Source: Bacillota bacterium
Lineage (GTDB): Bacteria; Bacillota; Clostridia; Christensenellales; Aristaeellaceae
NCBI GenBank assembly: GCA_023411175.1
Contig: JAEYPB010000026.1
Location: forward strand, 1-30,719
Direction of reading: 5' to 3'
DNA: 30,719 nucleotides
The position numbers and the translations under genes are program-made. Shown here piece after piece: positions 1 to 6,984 of the stretch. Each line of letters starts with the position of its first letter. The stretch's first letter is position 1. Under the pieces are notes generated by a model that saw only the letters and a program-made list of their open reading frames with translations, had not been told where the DNA came from and did not search any database.

Positions 1-74
1 CTCTTGCGCGTGGCTGTGATTTTGTTCCTTTTTTTTTTTGGGGGCCCCGCGTTTTGGCGGGGGCCCCACATGGG

Positions 75-608
75 TCACAGCAGTTTCTCGATCTCTTCCG
101 TCAGCCTGCCCGGCTCAAGGGCGGGCGAGAAGCGGGCCACGGGGTTGCCCTTCCGGTCGATCAGGAACTTCCCAAAGTTCCACTTGATGTCGCCGTGCTT
201 CGCAAAGGGCTTGAGCACCCGAACCTTCTTCTCGAAGGATTCCGTAGCCTCGTCGCCGTTGTCCTCGGGCTGGACATCCCGCAGCCACGCGTACAGCGGA
301 GCGGCGTTCTTGCCGTTCACGTCGATCTTCCGAAAGCGCGGGAAAGTCGTGCCGTAGTTGATGGCGCAAAACTGCCCGATCTCTTCATCGGTCCCCGGCG
401 CCTGCCCGAGAAACTGGTTGGATGGAAAATCCAGCACCTCAAAGCCCCTGTCCCGGTATTTGTCATAGATTGCCTGCAGCCCCTCATACTGGGGCGTCAA
501 GCCACACTTGGTGGCGGTGTTGACGATCATAAGTACCTTGCCTTCGTATTTCGAAAGCGATACATCCTGCCCTGCGGCATCCACGACGGTAAAATCATAA
601 ACGGTCAT
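75..608 (-). CDS. Glutathione peroxidase-family thiol peroxidase
   Basis: A 177-aa protein of the GPx/BsaA family, which reduces hydrogen peroxide and organic hydroperoxides in the cytoplasm; bacterial members with cysteine instead of selenocysteine usually use thioredoxin. The catalytic cysteine sits in NTATKCGLT (about residue 35), followed by FPSNQF with the conserved Gln and by WNFGKFLID with the conserved Trp. A second cysteine in EEIGQFC lies where the resolving cysteine of thioredoxin-dependent GPxs is found, so I infer a 2-Cys atypical mechanism. The usual FPCNQF cysteine is replaced by Ser. The start at 608 is preferred over the ATG six bases upstream because that ATG overlaps the GGAGG ribosome binding site. 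The gene overlaps the end of the upstream ohrR-like gene by 14 bp, implying translational coupling and shared control. Confidence 0.93.
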   Translation of the reverse strand: MTVYDFTVVDAAGQDVSLSKYEGKVLMIVNTATKCGLTPQYEGLQAIYDKYRDRGFEVLDFPSNQFLGQAPGTDEEIGQFCAINYGTTFPRFRKIDVNGKNAAPLYAWLRDVQPEDNGDEATESFEKKVRVLKPFAKHGDIKWNFGKFLIDRKGNPVARFSPALEPGRLTEEIEKLL

Positions 609-1053
609 CTTCATCCTCCTTCACATTCACATTGTCCAGAATTTTATATAAAAGCGCGTAGAGCGTTCCCGCTTCCTCCCCCGTCAGCGGCACACAGGAC
701 GCGATCTTCGCGGGGATCTCCTCCGCGCGCGCTTTAAGCTGCGCACCGGATTGCGTCAGCGTCAGAATAACGCTGCGCTCGTCTTCCTCATCCCGCTTGC
801 GGGTGACATATCCCTTTTGTTCCAGCTTTTTAAGAAGCGGCGACAGCGTCCCGGCATCTAGAAACAACCGCCGCCCCAACGCCTTGACGGTAAGCGCTTT
901 TTCCTGCCACAGCACCATCATCGCGATATACTGGGTGTATGTCAGGCCGATTTCGTTCAATAGCGGCGTATACATGCGCACAACCTCCTTTGCGCCCGCG
1001 TAGAGCGGGAAGCAAAGCTGGTTTTCCAGCCTCAGCGGATCGCTATGGTTCAT
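595..1053 (-). CDS. ohrR: OhrR-type MarR-family peroxide-sensing repressor
   Basis: A 152-aa winged-helix regulator of the MarR family. The N-terminus (RLENQLCFPLYAGAKEV, then LTYTQYIAMMVLW) closely follows the OhrR pattern, and Cys14 matches the single peroxidatic cysteine that senses organic hydroperoxides in B. subtilis OhrR. There is no obvious C-terminal second cysteine in the positions used by 2-Cys OhrRs apart from one in the helical region (SCVPL), so 1-Cys sensing is likely. An upstream in-frame ATG (1065) lies inside the GGAGG ribosome binding site; the ATG at 1053 has ideal spacing and is chosen. The promoter overlaps a perfect OhrR-type operator at 1076-1090, so the gene should repress itself and the downstream peroxidase. 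Confidence 0.9.
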   Translation of the reverse strand: MNHSDPLRLENQLCFPLYAGAKEVVRMYTPLLNEIGLTYTQYIAMMVLWQEKALTVKALGRRLFLDAGTLSPLLKKLEQKGYVTRKRDEEDERSVILTLTQSGAQLKARAEEIPAKIASCVPLTGEEAGTLYALLYKILDNVNVKEDEDDRL

Positions 1054-1075
1054 TTTATCCTCCATTTAAATTTTA

Positions 1076-1090
1076 TACAATTAAATTGTA
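1076..1090. promoter_or_regulatory. OhrR-type operator, perfect palindrome
   Basis: The sequence TACAATTAAATTGTA is a perfect 7+1+7 inverted repeat. It is the same half-site arrangement known from the B. subtilis ohrA operator bound by OhrR. It covers the -10 box of the promoter reading leftward into the ohrR-like gene, so bound repressor would block RNA polymerase. Confidence 0.88.
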
Positions 1091-1113
1091 CGCTATTTTT
1101 TTGGCTTTGTCAA
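1085..1113 (-). promoter_or_regulatory. Sigma-A promoter of the ohrR-peroxidase operon
   Basis: On the minus strand a TTGACA -35 box (1108-1113) is followed by a 17-base spacer and a TACAAT -10 box (1085-1090). The -10 box is one arm of the operator palindrome. Transcription would start about 20 bases before the ribosome binding site of the regulator gene. Confidence 0.85.
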
Positions 1114-1201
1114 GCCTTGTCAATAGAGTTAACACGCGCCGTCCGCGCCTGAAACGAAGGGATTTGTGGTATACTTGCCCTGAAAAGGGATGTGAGCTGC
1201 G

Positions 1202-3088
1202 ATGAAGGTGAAAAAGCGGCAGGAATACGAGCTTGCGGCGATCAAACGTCAGTATTTTCAAATCCGGGCGATCACTTCCAGAACGAAGGCTCGCCACCTT
1301 TGGCAGCACGAAGCCGCCGTTCGGGACAAGATCAAGGCGCTTTCCCGGCTGCGCGCCCAGGCGCCCAAAGGGCTCGAGGAAACCTACCGAAATTATGTAG
1401 GCCTGTTGGAAGAGCTGTCCCGGAGGATTCTGGACGACTACAACCGCCAGCGGGGCACACTCTTCCGCTTTGAGGATGTGGTGCGCGGCAGCTTCCGCGC
1501 GTACCTCAGCGCGGGGATCGTGTCGGTGCTCCTGTCCCGGCACATCCCCCGGCTTCTGGCCGAGGAATTCAACCGCCGCCTCCCCGCAAACCCGAAGGAT
1601 GAATACCCCGCCGCCCGCGCGATGAAGCGGCGCTTCATCCTGCACCTGGGCGAAACCAACACCGGCAAGACCTATCAGGCCATTTCGCGGCTGATGGCCT
1701 GCGGCCAGGGCGTGTACCTTGCGCCGCTTCGGGTGCTGGCGCTGGAGAATTTCGAATGGATGAACCAGAGCGGCGCGCCCTGCAGCCTTCTGACGGGCGA
1801 AGAAGAGATCCTCGTGGAGGGCGCGCGGCTCGTCAGCTGCACGGTGGAAAAGCTGAACCTTGAAAAACGCTACCAGGTGGCGGTGGTGGACGAGGCGCAG
1901 CTCCTTGCGGACTCGCAGCGCGGCGCCGCCTGGACGCGGGCGATCCTGGGGCTGAAGTGCCCCGAAATCCACGTATGCGGTGCGCTGAACGCCCATGAGC
2001 AGCTGCTGCGAATGATCGCGGACTGCGGCGACGAGGTGACGTTCCATCGCTACACCCGGTCCGTGCCGCTGGAAGTTATCATGGAGCCCATCCCCCTCCC
2101 GTCCGTTCAAAAGGGGGACGCGCTGGTCGCCTTTTCCAAGAAGAAGGTGATCGCGCTGTCCGGCCTTCTGGAGGAGCGCGGCATTCCCGCCGCGGTGATC
2201 TACGGCGACCTGCCGCCGGAAGTTCGCAGGCTTCAGTATTCCGCGTTCACCCAGGGGCAGCGGCCTGCGCTGGTGTCCACAGACGCCATCGGCATGGGCG
2301 TGAACCTGCCGATCCGGCGCATCATCTTTACCGAGCTTTCAAAGTTCGACGGCGAGGAGGTGCGCCCGCTCACCTCCCAGGAGGTCAAGCAGATCGCCGG
2401 GCGCGCAGGGCGGCTGGGGATTTACGACGTCGGCTTCGTCGGCTCCATGACGGGCGGCCAGACGTTCCTGAAGGCCCAGATCGCGTCCGACGACGCCCCG
2501 GTGGAGCAGGCGGTGGTCGGCCCCAGCGAGGCGCTGCTCGCCATCGGTCAGCTCCCGCTCAAGGAAAAGCTGGCGCTGTGGAGCACCCGTGAGGAGGCCC
2601 TTCCCCACTACCGGAAGATGGACGTTCGGGATCAGCTGATGGTGTTGGACCGGATCGCAACCTACCGACTGCCGGAGGCGGCGGAGTGGAAGCTGATGAT
2701 GCTGCCCTTCGATGTGCACAGCGACGAGCGCATGGCGCAATTTCTCTCCTATGTGGAGGCGCACTTTGTCCGGCACGCCCAGCGGCTCGACCGACCGGTG
2801 ATCGAGCGGCAGGATCTCAGCTGGCTCGAAGGCTATTACCAGGGCGTCAACCTTTACTACGCGTTTTCAAAGGCGTTTCAGATGCCCTTTGACGAGGCGT
2901 GGGTTTACGAAACCCGAAAGCGCGTGAGCGAGATGATCAACCGGCAGCTGAACCGCCGCAAACATCCTGCCACAAGGGAAAACCCGCCTGCGCAGAGCGA
3001 AAACAGGGGCGAAGCCACGCCGTGCGAAATCTCCGGGGAAATTACCCGGATGCTCGCAACGATGCCGCCCGAGAATTCACCCGATTAA
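1202..3088 (+). CDS. Suv3-like ATP-dependent RNA helicase
   Basis: A 628-aa superfamily 2 helicase resembling the mitochondrial degradosome helicase Suv3 more than the usual bacterial DEAD-box proteins. Walker A is GETNTGKT (residues 150-157), Walker B is the unusual VVDEAQ (229-233), motif V is STDAIGMGVNLP (359-370) and motif VI is QIAGRAGRLG (397-406). About 140 residues of basic helical N-terminus precede the core, and a Suv3-type C-terminal helical region (about 470-590) is followed by a polar tail. Known Suv3 proteins unwind RNA 3' to 5' and work with an exonuclease; the bacterial role is inferred to be RNA turnover. It is divergently transcribed from ohrR and stands alone. A TATACT -10-like box lies at 1170-1175, but I see no good -35 box. 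Confidence 0.85.
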   Translation: MKVKKRQEYELAAIKRQYFQIRAITSRTKARHLWQHEAAVRDKIKALSRLRAQAPKGLEETYRNYVGLLEELSRRILDDYNRQRGTLFRFEDVVRGSFRAYLSAGIVSVLLSRHIPRLLAEEFNRRLPANPKDEYPAARAMKRRFILHLGETNTGKTYQAISRLMACGQGVYLAPLRVLALENFEWMNQSGAPCSLLTGEEEILVEGARLVSCTVEKLNLEKRYQVAVVDEAQLLADSQRGAAWTRAILGLKCPEIHVCGALNAHEQLLRMIADCGDEVTFHRYTRSVPLEVIMEPIPLPSVQKGDALVAFSKKKVIALSGLLEERGIPAAVIYGDLPPEVRRLQYSAFTQGQRPALVSTDAIGMGVNLPIRRIIFTELSKFDGEEVRPLTSQEVKQIAGRAGRLGIYDVGFVGSMTGGQTFLKAQIASDDAPVEQAVVGPSEALLAIGQLPLKEKLALWSTREEALPHYRKMDVRDQLMVLDRIATYRLPEAAEWKLMMLPFDVHSDERMAQFLSYVEAHFVRHAQRLDRPVIERQDLSWLEGYYQGVNLYYAFSKAFQMPFDEAWVYETRKRVSEMINRQLNRRKHPATRENPPAQSENRGEATPCEISGEITRMLATMPPENSPD

Positions 3089-3141
3089 CAGCCGCCGCGA
3101 GGCACAGCCAGATTGTTTTGCCCCCGCTCCCTGCGTGTTGA

Positions 3142-3187
3142 GACAGACCGCCCCCATCCTGCCGAGAGCGGCAGGATGGGGGCTGTC
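3142..3187. terminator. Strong stem-loop between convergent genes
   Basis: Arms at 3151-3164 and 3169-3182 pair perfectly over 14 bp around an AGAG loop, and GACAG/CTGTC (3142-3146, 3183-3187) extends the stem. It lies between the 3' ends of the helicase and the chemoreceptor genes, so it likely serves both. There is no clear T-tract on either side. Confidence 0.7.
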
Positions 3188-3230
3188 AACATGCGCTTCG
3201 CTTCGCTGGTGTGCCGGAGCGCGGGTTCCT

Positions 3231-5198
3231 TTAGTCCTGCTTGAGCTTGAAGCTGGAAACGTAGCCCTCAAGCGTTTCCGCCTGGCGGCTGAGCTCATCG
3301 CTGGTGGCGGCCCCTTGCTGGGCGCTGGCGGAATTCGCCTGAACCACCTGAGAGACCTGCAGGATGCCCTGGTTGATCTGGTCGATGCCGATGGACTGCT
3401 CACCGGAGGCGGTATTGATGCTGCGGATCAGCTGCGCCACGCGTTCAATCTCCTCCACGATGGAGCTCATTGCCCGAGCGGTTTCCTCCGCGATTCTGCG
3501 GCCTTCTTCCACCTTGCGGATGGAGGCTTCGATCATGGCGGTGGTCTCCTGCGCCGCGCTGGCCGAGCGCCCGGCGAGATTGCGCACCTCCTGCGCCACG
3601 ACGGAGAAGCCCTTGCCGTGCTCGCCGGCCCTCGCGGCTTCCACGGCGGCGTTCAGCGCGAGGATGTTGGTCTGGAAAGCAATGTCGTCGATCACCTTGA
3701 TGATCTTCGATATGTTGTCGGAGGACTCGTTGATCTCCTCCATTGCGCTGAGCATTCTGGTCATCTGCTGGTTTCCGGTCTCCGCGCTGGTACGGGCGTT
3801 GTCCGCCAACTGGCTGGCCTGCCCTGCGCTTTCGGCGTTCTGCCTCGTCTGAGACGCGATTTCCTCGATCGAGGCGCTAAGCTCCTCAACGGCGCTGGCC
3901 TGTTCCGTGGCACCCTGCGCCATCTCTTCGGAAGAGGAGGCGATGAGCTTCGCACCGTCGGAAACCTCACGGGAGGCCGACTTGATGCTGGACAGAAGTT
4001 CGTTCGTCTTGTGGAACAGGCTGTCAAACGCCTGCGCGAGACTGCCGATTTCGTCGCCCCGGCTCGTGAACTCCTCAGGAACCGAGACAGAGTAATCCCC
4101 TTCCGCAAATTCGCCCGCCTTCGCGGCCGCGAGCCGAACCGGGATACTGACGGTTCTGTTGATGACAACCGCCGCCGCGACGACCGTGACCAGAAGCGTC
4201 AGTAAAAACGTGATGGCGAGCATCCAGGTGATCTGGGTGGTCGTCGCCATCGCCTCGTCCAAATCCAAGGCCTGCGCAAAATACCAGGGCGTTCCGGTGT
4301 TTCCGATGACGATGGGGGTCAGCATCCGGCGGACGACCTTCCCGGTCTTGACTGAAGTGCTGTCGTAGGTGTAGCTGACGCCCTTAGCCATGGCGTCGAC
4401 GATCTCCTCTACATTCGTGGTCTCCCTGTTTCTTAGATTCTCGCCGACCGCGCTGGCGTCCGCGTGGATAAAGTAGGTACCGCCGTTTGCGATCGCATAG
4501 AAATAGGCGCTGGTGTATTCACCCGTGTCAAACGACATCGCTTGCAGCGATTCGAGGGTAATGTCAACGCCCACGACACCCAGCACCGCACCGGAAGCGT
4601 CCTTCACCGGAACGGCAACGGAGGTCATAAGCACCGCCTGGCCGTCAATTTCGTACGCGAAGGGCTCCAGGATGACCTCCTGGCCGGAATCCCGGGCCAG
4701 CAGATAATAGTCCCCCGCGCCGGGCGTCTCGTAGTCCGCCAGCACCGTCTGTACGGTTTCCGTGCCCGACCAATACCAGTATGAAGCAAAGCGACCGGTC
4801 TGGTCCGCGCCGGCAGTACCTTTGAACTGCTCGTCCAATCCATCCAACGCATTGGGTTCAAAGCACGCCCAGATGCCCAGATATTCCGGATTCTCTTTCA
4901 GAGCGCCCTCCATCGCGGCATTGTAGACGGTTCGGCGCATCAGCGGCGCGAGTCGGCCGTTCGTTTCCATACTGCCAGCCAATGTTCGCGCCGTCTCGAG
5001 GGGAGTGGTCAGCTTCGCGAGAACCGTGGCGGCGTTCTTCTCCGCGAGGGATTGCAGTTGGCTGTTGGTGCTGGACTCGTTGGAACTGGACAGCGTAAAG
5101 ATCATTACAAGAGCTGATGCCAAAAGTACGATCACCAAACCAAATGCTATCGACAATGTAAGTTTTGCGCCGAGGTTCAGTTTCCGTCCGCGTTTCAT
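3231..5198 (-). CDS. Methyl-accepting chemotaxis protein (Cache-type sensor)
   Basis: A 655-aa membrane chemoreceptor. A first transmembrane helix (about 13-39) is followed by an extracytoplasmic region of roughly 260 residues that reads like a double Cache domain (for example WACFEPNALDG, YETPGAGDYYLLARDSG, GVVGVDITLESL). A second transmembrane helix, a HAMP segment (RTVSIPVRLAAAKAGEFAEG) and a long methyl-accepting coiled coil follow. The signalling tip is present (IDDIAFQTNILALNAAVEAA, then EHGKGFSVVAQEVRNLA). dCache domains usually bind small molecules such as amino acids; the ligand cannot be told here. The start at 5198 has GGAGGT at good spacing, so the longer open frame to 5252 is not used. 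The CWxxF receptor-tether pentapeptide is absent from the C-terminus (SSFKLKQD). No other che genes are in the window. Confidence 0.93.
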   Translation of the reverse strand: MKRGRKLNLGAKLTLSIAFGLVIVLLASALVMIFTLSSSNESSTNSQLQSLAEKNAATVLAKLTTPLETARTLAGSMETNGRLAPLMRRTVYNAAMEGALKENPEYLGIWACFEPNALDGLDEQFKGTAGADQTGRFASYWYWSGTETVQTVLADYETPGAGDYYLLARDSGQEVILEPFAYEIDGQAVLMTSVAVPVKDASGAVLGVVGVDITLESLQAMSFDTGEYTSAYFYAIANGGTYFIHADASAVGENLRNRETTNVEEIVDAMAKGVSYTYDSTSVKTGKVVRRMLTPIVIGNTGTPWYFAQALDLDEAMATTTQITWMLAITFLLTLLVTVVAAAVVINRTVSIPVRLAAAKAGEFAEGDYSVSVPEEFTSRGDEIGSLAQAFDSLFHKTNELLSSIKSASREVSDGAKLIASSSEEMAQGATEQASAVEELSASIEEIASQTRQNAESAGQASQLADNARTSAETGNQQMTRMLSAMEEINESSDNISKIIKVIDDIAFQTNILALNAAVEAARAGEHGKGFSVVAQEVRNLAGRSASAAQETTAMIEASIRKVEEGRRIAEETARAMSSIVEEIERVAQLIRSINTASGEQSIGIDQINQGILQVSQVVQANSASAQQGAATSDELSRQAETLEGYVSSFKLKQD

Positions 5199-5334
5199 CT
5201 GCGTACCTCCATCGCTTCTGTAGCCCGCCCACACGCACGTCTTCAGCGACATCGGGCGGCCTCGAAAACCAAAATCCCAAATCCCAGTATGTGTTCGTGG
5301 GAAAAACGTATGTCGCCAAAGCTACACACAGATT

Positions 5335-5361
5335 ATATCGGGTAAAACCTAGTTTATTTTA
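5335..5361 (-). promoter_or_regulatory. Sigma-D (sigma-28) type promoter for the chemoreceptor gene
   Basis: On the minus strand TAAA (5358-5361) is followed by exactly 15 bases and CCCGATAT (5335-5342), against the consensus TAAA-N15-GCCGATAA. It lies about 137 bases upstream of the MCP start. The embedded TATAAT has no matching sigma-A -35 box, which favours the flagellar sigma factor. Confidence 0.62.
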
Positions 5362-5460
5362 GGGGTTTTCGTTGTCGGCGGAGAATAATGCATGCGCGTG
5401 CACAGCGCAACGGTAATTTCGCAAGCACGAAACGACGGCACCTTTTCGCCATCCATTTTG

Positions 5461-5495
5461 TTACTTATCAAAAGCTCGTTTAAGCTGCTAAGTAA
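5461..5495. other. Stem-loop upstream of repeat copy A
   Basis: TTACTTA (5461-5467) pairs with TAAGTAA (5489-5495), and an inner AGCT/AGCT pair extends the hairpin. It lies between the MCP promoter and repeat copy A. Its function is unknown; no T-tract follows. The rest of 5362-5505 shows nothing I can name. Confidence 0.35.
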
Positions 5496-5505
5496 TACAT
5501 ATAAA

Positions 5506-5752
5506 AGCGCCCGAGTGATGCGGGCGCTCAGACCATCGACAAAGTCTCCGCGGGGTTCAATCGTGCCCGGCGGCGTGTACGCCGGGCACGGGATACCGCC
5601 ATCAGTGCAGACACTGGTGGCGGTATCCGTACCTTTAGTCAGTGGGCCGCCCGGAAATCCCGAAGGATTTCAGGCGCACGCAGGGTTTCCCCTTCGCATC
5701 AAAAACCCGCAGGGTTTTTTGATGCCTTGAGCGCCCGAGCGATGCGGGCGCT
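5506..5752 (-). repeat. Structured repeat, copy A (201-bp core, duplicated terminator flanks)
   Basis: The core spans 5529-5729 and is read on the minus strand in the orientation used for the other copies. It holds an A-rich stem (GCATCAAAAA pairing with its complement), a UUCG-loop hairpin (AAATCC-ttcg-GGATTT), a long stem at 5591-5628 and a GTGCCCGGC stem-loop. On each side lies a nearly identical 23-base hairpin (5506-5528 and 5730-5752, one mismatch), with stem GCGCCCG/CGGGCGC. The A-tract precedes the left hairpin and the T-tract follows the right hairpin, so only the outer sides look like terminator ends. It lies just downstream of the 47-aa gene. The core is about 85-90 percent identical by eye to copy C. 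Confidence 0.85.
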
Positions 5753-5787
5753 TTTAGGGATTGACACGCCGGATTTTACACCGTTCT

Positions 5788-5931
5788 TCAGCGCTTGGTG
5801 TTGGGGCCCAGCGCTTCCTTTTTGGCGTTGTGGTTCTGGTTCATCTTGTCGCCAGGGATGGACTCAATCGCGTTCTTCAGCTGCTTTTGCTTGTTGGGAA
5901 CCTTGCCCTGTCCGTTATTTTTTTTCGCCAA
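5788..5931 (-). CDS. Small basic hydrophilic protein, 47 aa
   Basis: A TTG-start gene with a strong ribosome binding site (GAGGTGAT, 7 bases before the TTG). The peptide starts MAKKNNGQGKVPNKQ, contains IESIPGDKMNQNHN, and ends KKEALGPNTKR. It is rich in Lys, Asn and Gln, with no cysteine, no aromatic residue and no hydrophobic segment. Composition and size resemble the minor small acid-soluble spore proteins of Bacillota, but I cannot match it to a named one, so that is only a suggestion. About 35 bases past the stop comes the hairpin of repeat copy A, which was probably its terminator before the repeat arrived. Clean codon structure and the ribosome binding site support a real gene. Confidence 0.72.
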   Translation of the reverse strand: MAKKNNGQGKVPNKQKQLKNAIESIPGDKMNQNHNAKKEALGPNTKR

Positions 5932-6020
5932 CCGCAATCACCTCGGGTTACAGTCTGCCACGCTGACATCGGTTTATGCGAGGATTTCGCCATTGGCATC
6001 TACCCAGCATTGGCGTATTG

Positions 6021-6133
6021 AGCAAAGGGTTGGATGCCGCCCCCAACAGGCATATTGGTGGCGGCATCCCGTTTTTCAGCATACACGCAGCCGGGAGCGA
6101 TTGAAAACCCGCAGGGACTTTATCGATGGTCTG
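6021..6133 (+). repeat. Structured repeat, copy D (3' half only)
   Basis: This fragment starts just before the long stem (6032-6069, GGATGCCGCC pairing with GGCGGCATCC) and runs through a degraded version of the next stem to the conserved tail (GATTGAAAACCCGCAGGGAC, ending GATGGTCTG). The 5' half with the A-rich and UUCG stems is missing. It abuts the 3' end of the peptidase-like gene on the opposite strand. The remainder of 5932-6164 shows nothing else I can name. Confidence 0.75.
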
Positions 6134-6164
6134 AACGCCGGGTTTAGGCGCTCTCACCGTTTCT

Positions 6165-6803
6165 CTAGTCCGCCGTGAAGTAGACCAGTCCGCCCCGCAT
6201 GCGGGTGGAGAGATACCAAAGTTTCAGGTCAAAGCAATTCTCCTTGCCCTCGTCGCTGGCGCAAGCCATCAGGCTTCCCTCCTCCAAGTCGGCGCTGGTG
6301 ATGGTGATCCAATGCCAGGCCTGCAGGTTCTTCACGCGTCCCCTGGTGAGGTTTAAAAAGGCTACGGGGCAGTCGGCGGCAAGGCCGGCGCGCACAAACT
6401 CAATTAGTTCGCTGACTGACGGGCGGCTTTTGTGCATGTTTCCGTGAACTTCAAACACGTGCGCCCTCAGGGGCACGCCCCGGCTTCGGGCAAAACCCTC
6501 CACGCCTTCCGTGAACATCTCCACCCGGTTGAGCCCCATGTTACCGGGCGTTACGAATTTGTACATTTCCTCCATATGGGCCGAGAACTGGCTTTTCAGC
6601 ATGCCCTCGCCCGCGTACAATGCCCGCATTTCCGGCCGCGTCAGCGCCAGATATGCCGCCACGTTGGCCGCGCAGGTGGGGCCGCAGCCGGCCCGCCTGC
6701 GCCATTCGTCGGAATACCAGTCCTGGTCTCCGCCAAAGGTGGTGCGCCGCGTTTCTTCCTCCGTGATGGTCATCAGTTCGGGGTGCAGAATGGAAGCATT
6801 CAT
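6165..6803 (-). CDS. C39-like cysteine peptidase homologue
   Basis: A 212-aa soluble protein. The segment RAGCGPTCAANVAAYL (Cys40) matches the nucleophile region of C39-type papain-fold peptidases, QAWHWITIT gives a candidate catalytic His164, and ACASDEGK a candidate Asp184. Family members include bacteriocin-leader peptidases and many uncharacterised housekeeping proteins. There is no signal peptide or transmembrane helix, so it is probably cytoplasmic. The substrate is unknown, and no double-glycine peptide precursor was seen nearby. It follows the ABC-2 exporter operon on the same strand with a 181-bp gap that holds its own weak promoter. An AGAGGT ribosome binding site precedes the ATG at 6803. 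Confidence 0.62.
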   Translation of the reverse strand: MNASILHPELMTITEEETRRTTFGGDQDWYSDEWRRRAGCGPTCAANVAAYLALTRPEMRALYAGEGMLKSQFSAHMEEMYKFVTPGNMGLNRVEMFTEGVEGFARSRGVPLRAHVFEVHGNMHKSRPSVSELIEFVRAGLAADCPVAFLNLTRGRVKNLQAWHWITITSADLEEGSLMACASDEGKENCFDLKLWYLSTRMRGGLVYFTAD

Positions 6804-6845
6804 ATGGTACCTCTTCTGTCCGGGTTTCTAATTGCAGTATAGCGC

Positions 6846-6874
6846 AGCGCGCGCGTTCATCCAAGCAAAGTTTT
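6846..6874 (-). promoter_or_regulatory. Possible promoter of the peptidase-like gene
   Basis: On the minus strand a weak TTGGAT -35-like box is followed by 17 bases and a TATACT -10 box about 35 bases upstream of the ATG. The -10 box is good but the -35 box is weak. Coordinates are good to a few bases. Confidence 0.4.
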
Positions 6875-6984
6875 TGATCGGCGACGTTTATGCTATACCC
6901 CGTTTCCATCCTGTTGCACCATATGCCCCGGTGCACGATGATTCCATCTTCGGGTAGGAAGATGCCGTCTCCCAAAGCGTAAGC

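Noticed and set aside
29..69. T-tract followed by GGGGGCCCC repeated twice, resembling a terminator of the peroxidase gene
   Set aside because: The T-tract lies upstream of the hairpin on the plus strand and reads as an A-tract after it on the minus strand, so neither direction gives a normal terminator. The homopolymer may also be a sequencing problem area.
3135..4205. Long plus-strand open frame of 356 codons opposite the chemoreceptor gene
   Set aside because: It is the antisense of the conserved MCP signalling domain; it has no family motifs and no ribosome binding site. High GC content produces such shadows.
6541..6975. Frame of 144 codons overlapping the peptidase-like gene, as a possible frameshifted N-terminus
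   Set aside because: It is a shifted reading of the same DNA. The peptidase-like frame has its own ribosome binding site and all catalytic motifs.
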